This document shows positions 59,042 through 64,000 of a stretch of 64,000 nucleotides of DNA, in pieces. The position numbers and the translations under genes are program-made. The notes under the pieces were generated by a model. The model made no database searches and was not told the origin of the DNA. It saw nothing but the letters and a program-made list of their open reading frames with translations. The DNA comes from Hibiscus mutabilis. Its lineage: Eukaryota; Streptophyta; Magnoliopsida; Malvales; Malvaceae. Numbering within the stretch: position 1 is the stretch's first letter; every line of letters begins with the position of its first letter. The stretch spans positions 24,007,099 through 24,071,098 of the forward strand of contig CM033728.1 in the NCBI GenBank assembly GCA_019671005.1. The letters run 5' to 3'.

Positions 59042-60193
59042 ATGGCTCGACGTGAGACACGGTCTATGGCTAATATTGCCGGGATTGGGTAGAATAGTGA
59101 GACAGAATAGAATCTTCCTCATATTTTACCTTTTTCTCCTCCCATAGTTCCTCCAGTTGATGTTGGGGTGGGAGAAACACCCCAGGTTCATCAAGTGCCA
59201 GTGTATGGTGATTTAACTCCGTTAGTACAGACGATAACATGAGTTTTTTAGGTAGCGATGGTTGAAGTGCAGGCACCGGCACCTGCTGTGGTGGAAAATC
59301 AAGGTTTACCCTTGTAGCATTTGAGGAGTTTGGGAGGTGTGGAGTTTCAAGGTTTGAGCCCTGAGGCAGTCGAAGGTTGGCTGGAAGAGACGGTCCACAT
59401 TATGGATCAGATGAGATGTAACGAGGAGCGTAAGCTGGGTTGCACTGTATCTCTATTGTAGGGGGATGCATACCATTGGTGGGTGACCACTATTGCTAGC
59501 GTTCTTGAAGCGGATGTTACTTGGGAGTTATTTCGGAGAGCTTTCAAGAGGAAGTACCTTGGTGCTCAGTACTTAGATATGAAAAAGCGCGAGTTTGTGT
59601 CGCTATCTTAGGGAAGCTTGTCTGTTGCTGAATACGAGGTGAAATTTGTTCGGTTGAGTCAGTATGCACCAGAGTTGGTTCTAGATGACTAGTAGAGATG
59701 TGACAGGTTCTGTTATGGTCTTGTTAAGGACACTAAAACGTACCTCATAGCCGCAAATTACACAGATTTTGATGTGTTGGTCAACCGGGCCAAGGATATT
59801 GAGCAGCCCTTGGGTGTACCAGTTCAGGCTGCGGGTGTGAACTTGGGTAAAAGGGTGGCAGACTCTAGCTATTCTGGAAGGTAGAATAGGAGGTTCAGGG
59901 ACAAGAGGCATAAGCCAGATTATAGGCATGGTGGTGGAGTTGGCCAGGGTGTTCAAGGAGCTCGTGTTACATCGGAGTGTGAGCGATGCGGTAGGCGCCA
60001 CGCAGGTATGTGCTGGGGTAATACTGGAGCTTGTTGGATTTGTGGATAATCTGATCACTTGAAGTGTGATTGTCCTCGGGCTACGAGAGATGTACCAACG
60101 CAGGTTGCTGCACCTGCTAGGGGCCGAGGCTGTGGCAGGGGTAATTTTTAGAGACGCAAGGATGGTCAAAGAGGTATAGTACATGCTGAAACA
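59042..60193 (+). pseudogene. A5 gag with zinc knuckle
   Basis: Starts MARRETRSMAN 218 bases after the primer site. One frame can be followed through several TAG and TGA stops: LRSLGGVEFQGLSPEAVEGW, CTVSLL, DAYHWWVTTIA, TWELFRRAFKRKYLGAQYL and SVAEYEVKFVRLSQYAPEL, the retrotransposon gag core. RAKDIEQPLGV follows. Near 59973-60075 lies a zinc-knuckle region (CERCGRRH, then CWICG-SDHLKCDC, CX2CX4HX4C) with TAA in place of one residue. A Gly/Arg-rich tail (RGRGCGRGNF) ends it. Most stops are TAG where Gln would fit. Confidence 0.87.
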
Positions 60194-60961
60194 GTGAGAC
60201 CTGAAGGTGGAGGACCCGCTCGAGTTTTTGCTCACCACGAGGGTTGTAATGACACGGATGCGATCATAGGAACTTTTACTTCGCAATCCTTGTTATTGTT
60301 ATCTTTAATTGATTTGGGGTCCACGCATTCATATATCTTGAGTGAACATGCATCTTTGCTGAATGTTCCCGAGATCTTAGATGTTAGCATGTTAGTCACA
60401 AGTTCTTTTGAGGAGACGGTTACAATAAGAAAGTTGTACTGGCATTGTCCTTTGGTGGTGCAAGGACATGAGTTTGCTGCAGATCTGATGGAATTGCCAT
60501 TCCATGGTTTTGATATCATTTTGGGTATGGATTGGTTGAGTGAGCACAGAGCAGTTTTGGATTGTGAATCCAAAAGGATATCCTTGAGGTTGGCCGACTA
60601 TGAAGTTGTGGTGGTTGGTGAGAATGTTAAGTTTCTGTTCAATGTGGTTTTGTCTATTAGAGCGGAGAAGATGATGTTTGATGGCTGCCAAGCTTAATTG
60701 GCTATCATTATGAATCTAGAAGCTAAGGGTGTTCGAGTGCAGGACATTCGGATCTTGTGCGACTTTCTTGAAGTTTTTCCTGAGGAGTTGTTGAGTTTAC
60801 CTCCGGATAGGGAGGTGGAGTTTCGCATTAAGACTTATGAGGGTACAACACCGGTATCCATTACTCCTTTTAGGATGGCATCGAAAGAATTGAAGGAGTT
60901 GAAATTGCAGCTTCAGGAGTTGTTGGACCATGGGTTCATTTGGCCAAGTGTTTCCTTGTAG
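60194..60961 (+). pseudogene. A5 protease and start of RT
   Basis: One frame with two stops (60695 and 60959). The protease loop LIDLGSTHSYI near 60308 keeps the catalytic Asp, and IILGMDWLSEHRAVLD follows at about 60515. After the first stop come CDFLEVFPEELLSLPPDREVE, the start of RT, and LKLQLQELLDHGFIWPSVS. The second stop (TAG) replaces the Trp expected in this position. The protease would cut the Gag-Pol polyprotein inside the particle. Confidence 0.87.
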
Positions 60962-62106
60962 GGAACGCCTGTTCTCTTCGTGAAAAAGAAAGATGGTATA
61001 TACGTAAGTGCATTGATTATCGTTAGTTGAATAAGTTGACGGTAAAGAACAAGTATCTGTTACCGTAGATTGATGACTTGTTCGATCAGTTTCGTGGAGT
61101 AGCGGTGTTTTCCAAGATAGATTTAAGATCGGGGTATTACGAGTTGAAGGTTAAGGATGTGGATATGCATAAGACCGCGTTCCGTTTGAGATATGGGCAT
61201 TATGAGTTTTTGGTCATGCCTTTTGGTTTGACAAATGCCCCGGCTGTGCTTATGGATATGATGAATAGGGTGTTCCATGAGTATCTGGATCATTTTGTAG
61301 TAGTATTCATAGATGATATTCTCGTGTACTCCTGTACCGAGAAAGAGCATGTTCGACATTTGCAGATTTGTGTTGCAAGTGTTGAAGGATAATCATTTAT
61401 ATGCTAAGTTGAGCAAGTGCGAGTTTTGGCTTAAGGAAGTTACGTTCCTAGGTCATGTGGTTTTCACGGAGGGTATTTACGTTGATCCACAGAAGATTGA
61501 GGCTATTCTCAATTGGAAGCCACCTAAGTCTGTATCGGAGGTGCATAGTTTTCTTGGGTTGGCTAGTTATTATCGTTGTTTTATTGAGGGGTTCTCGAGT
61601 ATTACAACACCGTTGACCAAGTTGTTGCAGAAGAATGTTCCGTTTGTGTGGACGGAGAAGCAGCAACATAGTTTTAAGAAATTGAAGGAGGTTCTGACAC
61701 ATGCTCCCGTGTTGATTCAGCCTGAATCTGGAAGGGAGTTTGTGGTCTATAGTGATGCGTCGTATATTGGCTTAGGTTGTGTGCTAATGCAGGATGGGAA
61801 GGTTGTGGCCTTTGTATCGAGGCAGTTGAAAGTTCATGAGCGCAATTATCCAACTCATGATTTGGAGCTTGCGGCTGTGGTTTTTGCTCTAAAAAATTGG
61901 CGACATTACCTCTATGGTGAGAAGTGCGTCATCTTTACGGATCACAAGAGCTTGAAGTATTTGATGTCATAGAAAAATTTGAATCTTAGGCAACGTAGAT
62001 GGTTGGAGTTGCCCAAGGATTACGACTTGACCATTGAGTATCATTCTGGTAAAGCCAATGTAGTGGCGGATGCATTAAGTCGTAAGGTTGTGGTTGAGCT
62101 CCAACT
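60962..62106 (+). pseudogene. A5 RT and RNase H
   Basis: A frameshift near 61000 and TAG at 61024 (IDYR-LNKLTVKNKY) precede 61078-61392, with FSKIDLRSGYYELKV, FGLTNAP and the intact VVVFIDDILVYS. A one-base shift near 61365 continues as VLKDNHLYAKLSKCEFWL and SFLGLASYYRCFIEGFS. RNase H keeps all acidic positions: YSDASYIGLG, DLELAAVVFAL, FTDHKSL and VVADALSR. TAG at 61970 stands for Gln in KYLMSQ. The frame is lost near 62100. Active-site residues of RT and RNase H are all present, unlike in E. Confidence 0.9.
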
Positions 62107-62335
62107 ATGTTTGCAAGGTTGTGTATGACGTGGGAGGGTGGTTTGCTGGCTGAATTGCAAGTCAAGCCTACGTTATTGCAGTTCGTTAAAGCTAAGCAAC
62201 CGTATGATGATTCGTTGGTTAAGCATGTTAAGGACATAGCAGATGGTAATCCGACAGATTTCCATTTTGATGTGACAGAGTTTTGTGTTTTAAGGGTCGA
62301 ATAGTGGTGCCGGATGATTCAGAGTTGAGGCGCAC
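62107..62335 (+). pseudogene. A5 integrase amino-terminal start, cut off
   Basis: GGLLAELQVKPTLLQFVK and DSLVKHVKDIADGNPTDFHFD match the segment before the integrase zinc finger in A1 and E. After a shift near 62285 it reads VVPDDSELRRT and ends at 62335, exactly before the His-containing part of the zinc finger. The following repeat is unrelated, so integrase, chromodomain and 3' LTR of A5 should lie beyond the inserted sequence. Confidence 0.85.
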
Positions 62336-62629
62336 TGCTGCGCGTAATAAGTGCTACACAATTGTGCAAGTATACACGTCGCAAGTAATAAAGTGATACG
62401 AGTATCGAGTATCGAGTATCATCTCCACAGGGATTGGTTTGGGCCATTTTTCTTTAGTTATCGCACTGTAAAAGTAAAAACACAATTGATAGTAGGAGTT
62501 GATTTTAACGAGTAAAGTAAAAGCAATAAACTAAAAGAATAGATGAAAGCAAAAGAAATAATGGGCCAGGTTATCGTGAGTTGAGGTGTGATAGCCGATT
62601 GGATCGTCTTGGTGATTGAGTAGCAACCG

Positions 62630-62805
62630 GATTGCCAGGGCAATCCTGCTATGATTGCCTAGTCGATTGCCAGGGCAATTTGGTTGCAGTTGCCTAGTTA
62701 ATTACCAGGGCAATTCTGCATGTTGCCTGATCGGTTGCCAGGGCAATTCCCCCTCGTTGTCAAATCAGATTGCCTGGGCAATGCTCCCGCGATTGCCTAG
62801 GCAAT
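62630..62805. repeat. Six ATTGCC(A/T)GGGCAAT palindromes
   Basis: Near-perfect inverted 14-15-mers at 62630, 62665, 62700, 62733, 62768 and 62791, spaced 35, 35, 33, 35 and 23 bp. Sequence between them is less conserved (GTTGCCTAGT-like half copies). Confidence 0.9.
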
Positions 62806-63689
62806 TAAGGATGGGTCGATTTCCTGGTCAATTGAGCATTCACTTCCAAAGTTCGGCGAAGCGTTTTTCAATGGTTTCTTCTTATCCCTAAGTCGAAACT
62901 CTAGCTATTTCTGCATGCCTTGATAATACATCCCTGCGTGAATCAAGGGTGAACAACAACCAATCTTGCGCTCCTCTTAGCCGTTGAAACCCTAAACTTA
63001 TTCCTAAGCTGGATTAGTCTTCACCATCAATAGATTGAATAAATACCATGCTCATTCGTTTCTTGAATCTAACTCTCCCGATATTAGATAAATAGATGAA
63101 GTTACGAGATCCTCTCCCAATTCACTCGCAAACAAGTTTGAGAACCAAGAATGAACAAACTTTGAAAATTGAATTGCAACTAAAAAACCTAAACAAAATC
63201 CAATTTTTTTTTTCACAACAACAAAACACAATAACCCAACCAATCAAGTTAGTTCATGGTTGGGTTCAAAAGATATACAAATAATAATCCCCAAACCATG
63301 AATCTAATGGAAGCAAAGAAGAAGAAGAACAAATCGAGCAGCCCCCTTGAATTCTCTCCCAATCGATCTCTCTCCAGGTTTCTCCCTTCTTGTCGAAATC
63401 TCTCCTCTCTTGCTTAACTCTCTTTGACGGCTTGGTCCTTTAAATAGGAGATGGCTAGGTCAAAATCCTTCTTGAGGAGGAAGTTAAGTTGGAATTAAAT
63501 TATCTTTAAAGAATATAATTCTATATTATATTTAAATTCCTTCTAGAACTTCTCCTATCTTCTTGGGATTTAATTTCTCTTTAACCTCTTCATGGAAATC
63601 AAACTCCTTTGGGATTTAACTTTGCTCCACGTCATCTTGGGCTTATCTAGTCATCAATTTCGACTACCATATCATCTTATTCCTTGTCA

Positions 63690-63805
63690 AAAATTGCCTT
63701 GGCAACTAGCTCGACATCTCCTTCAAGCATTGCACTGGCAACTAGCTCGACATCTCCTTCATGCATTTCCCTGGCAACTGGTTCCAGCCTTGCTTTGGCA
63801 AGTGA
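63690..63805. repeat. Diverged TTGCCTTGGCAA units
   Basis: ATTGCCTTGGCAA at 63693, ATTGCACTGGCAA at 63729, then TTTCCCTGGCAA and TTGCTTTGGCAA. The first two are each followed by CTAGCTCGACATCTCCTTCA, giving a 36-bp period, similar to the upstream palindrome array. Confidence 0.8.
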
Positions 63806-64000
63806 TTCTGCACACACACAAAAAACACACCAAAGCAGCATCTTTTTCCACAAAAACCACCAAGTTATGTAATCAAGCTCAACGGTGGAAAGAAACATGA
63901 ATTAATGCATGAATGACTAATTATGCAACTAATATGAGCCTAAGTCTAACAATAATATGAGTAAAAAGGGTAATAAAAATAGTACTTTTGAACACTTATC

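Larger units (their letters stand above)
62336..64000. mobile_element. Unidentified repeat inserted in A5, start only
   Basis: Begins at the break in A5 integrase (TGCTGCGCGTAATAAG). The opening, with GTGCAAGTATACACG, CGCAAGTAATAAAGTG and a CTCCACAGGGATTGG phrase, is of a kind often seen at the start of long plant LTRs (Tat/Athila-like), but I cannot prove this. It contains CGAGTATC repeats at 62398-62424, ATTGCCAGGGCAAT palindromes, and AT-rich sequence with no credible gene. The other end lies outside the window. Confidence 0.5.

Noticed and set aside
62630..63800. CRISPR-like pattern: short palindromic repeats at about 35-bp spacing
   Set aside because: The context is a plant retrotransposon; there are only six diverged units, spacers are partly similar to each other, and no cas genes exist here.

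Overview
The window is plant nuclear DNA, almost certainly repeat-rich heterochromatin of a eudicot-type genome. No host gene could be recognised. Everything that can be identified is LTR retrotransposon: Ty3/Gypsy chromoviruses of the Tekay/Del type (integrase followed by a chromodomain, initiator-tRNA-Met primer sites, LTRs of about 3.4-4.3 kb), pieces of Athila-type Ty3/Gypsy, one Ty1/Copia element, and a stripped-down non-autonomous LTR element. All reading frames are broken by stops and frameshifts, so coding segments are listed as pseudogenes. The species cannot be told from the sequence.

Layout. 1-5560: 3' part of a plus-strand Tekay element (A1) with its 3' LTR (2094-5560). It sits in the chromodomain of an older minus-strand chromovirus (M), which occupies 5561-14814 as interior, one 4.3 kb LTR, and a second interior. 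Both interiors share the same integrase-core deletion, and the LTR carries a 5S rRNA-like fragment. 14815-21642: a very decayed plus-strand Tekay element (A3) with its 3' LTR. 21643-22422: inverted first 780 bp of an LTR. 22423-23748: Athila integrase C-terminus and downstream sequence. 23749-26450: truncated LTR (F). 26451-35422: Tekay element E with gag, protease, RT, RNase H, integrase and chromodomain between two truncated LTRs. 35423-38565: truncated LTR G. 38566-39534: Athila RT. 39540-47986: element B, two 4.1 kb LTRs around only 233 bp, flanked by GGTAA. 48018-58507: 5' LTR of Tekay element A5, split by a Copia insertion (49811-56726, flanked by TTAAC) that lacks a 5' LTR and ends in a large inverted LTR pair. 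58812-62335: A5 primer site, gag, protease, RT, RNase H and start of integrase. 62336-64000: an unidentified repeat that cuts A5.

The elements do not work together as a pathway; they form layers of insertion, recombination and decay. Apparent order: M is old; A1 later entered M; B entered near the Athila fragment; A5 was hit by the Copia unit and by the unknown repeat. The most unusual structures are the Copia LTR palindrome, element B, the 5S-bearing LTR with its interior-LTR-interior arrangement, a conserved cluster of GTACCGATAC inverted pairs in five Tekay LTRs, and a possible inversion of 21643-26450 that would rebuild the 5' LTR of E. Identities were judged by eye; nothing was computed or searched.
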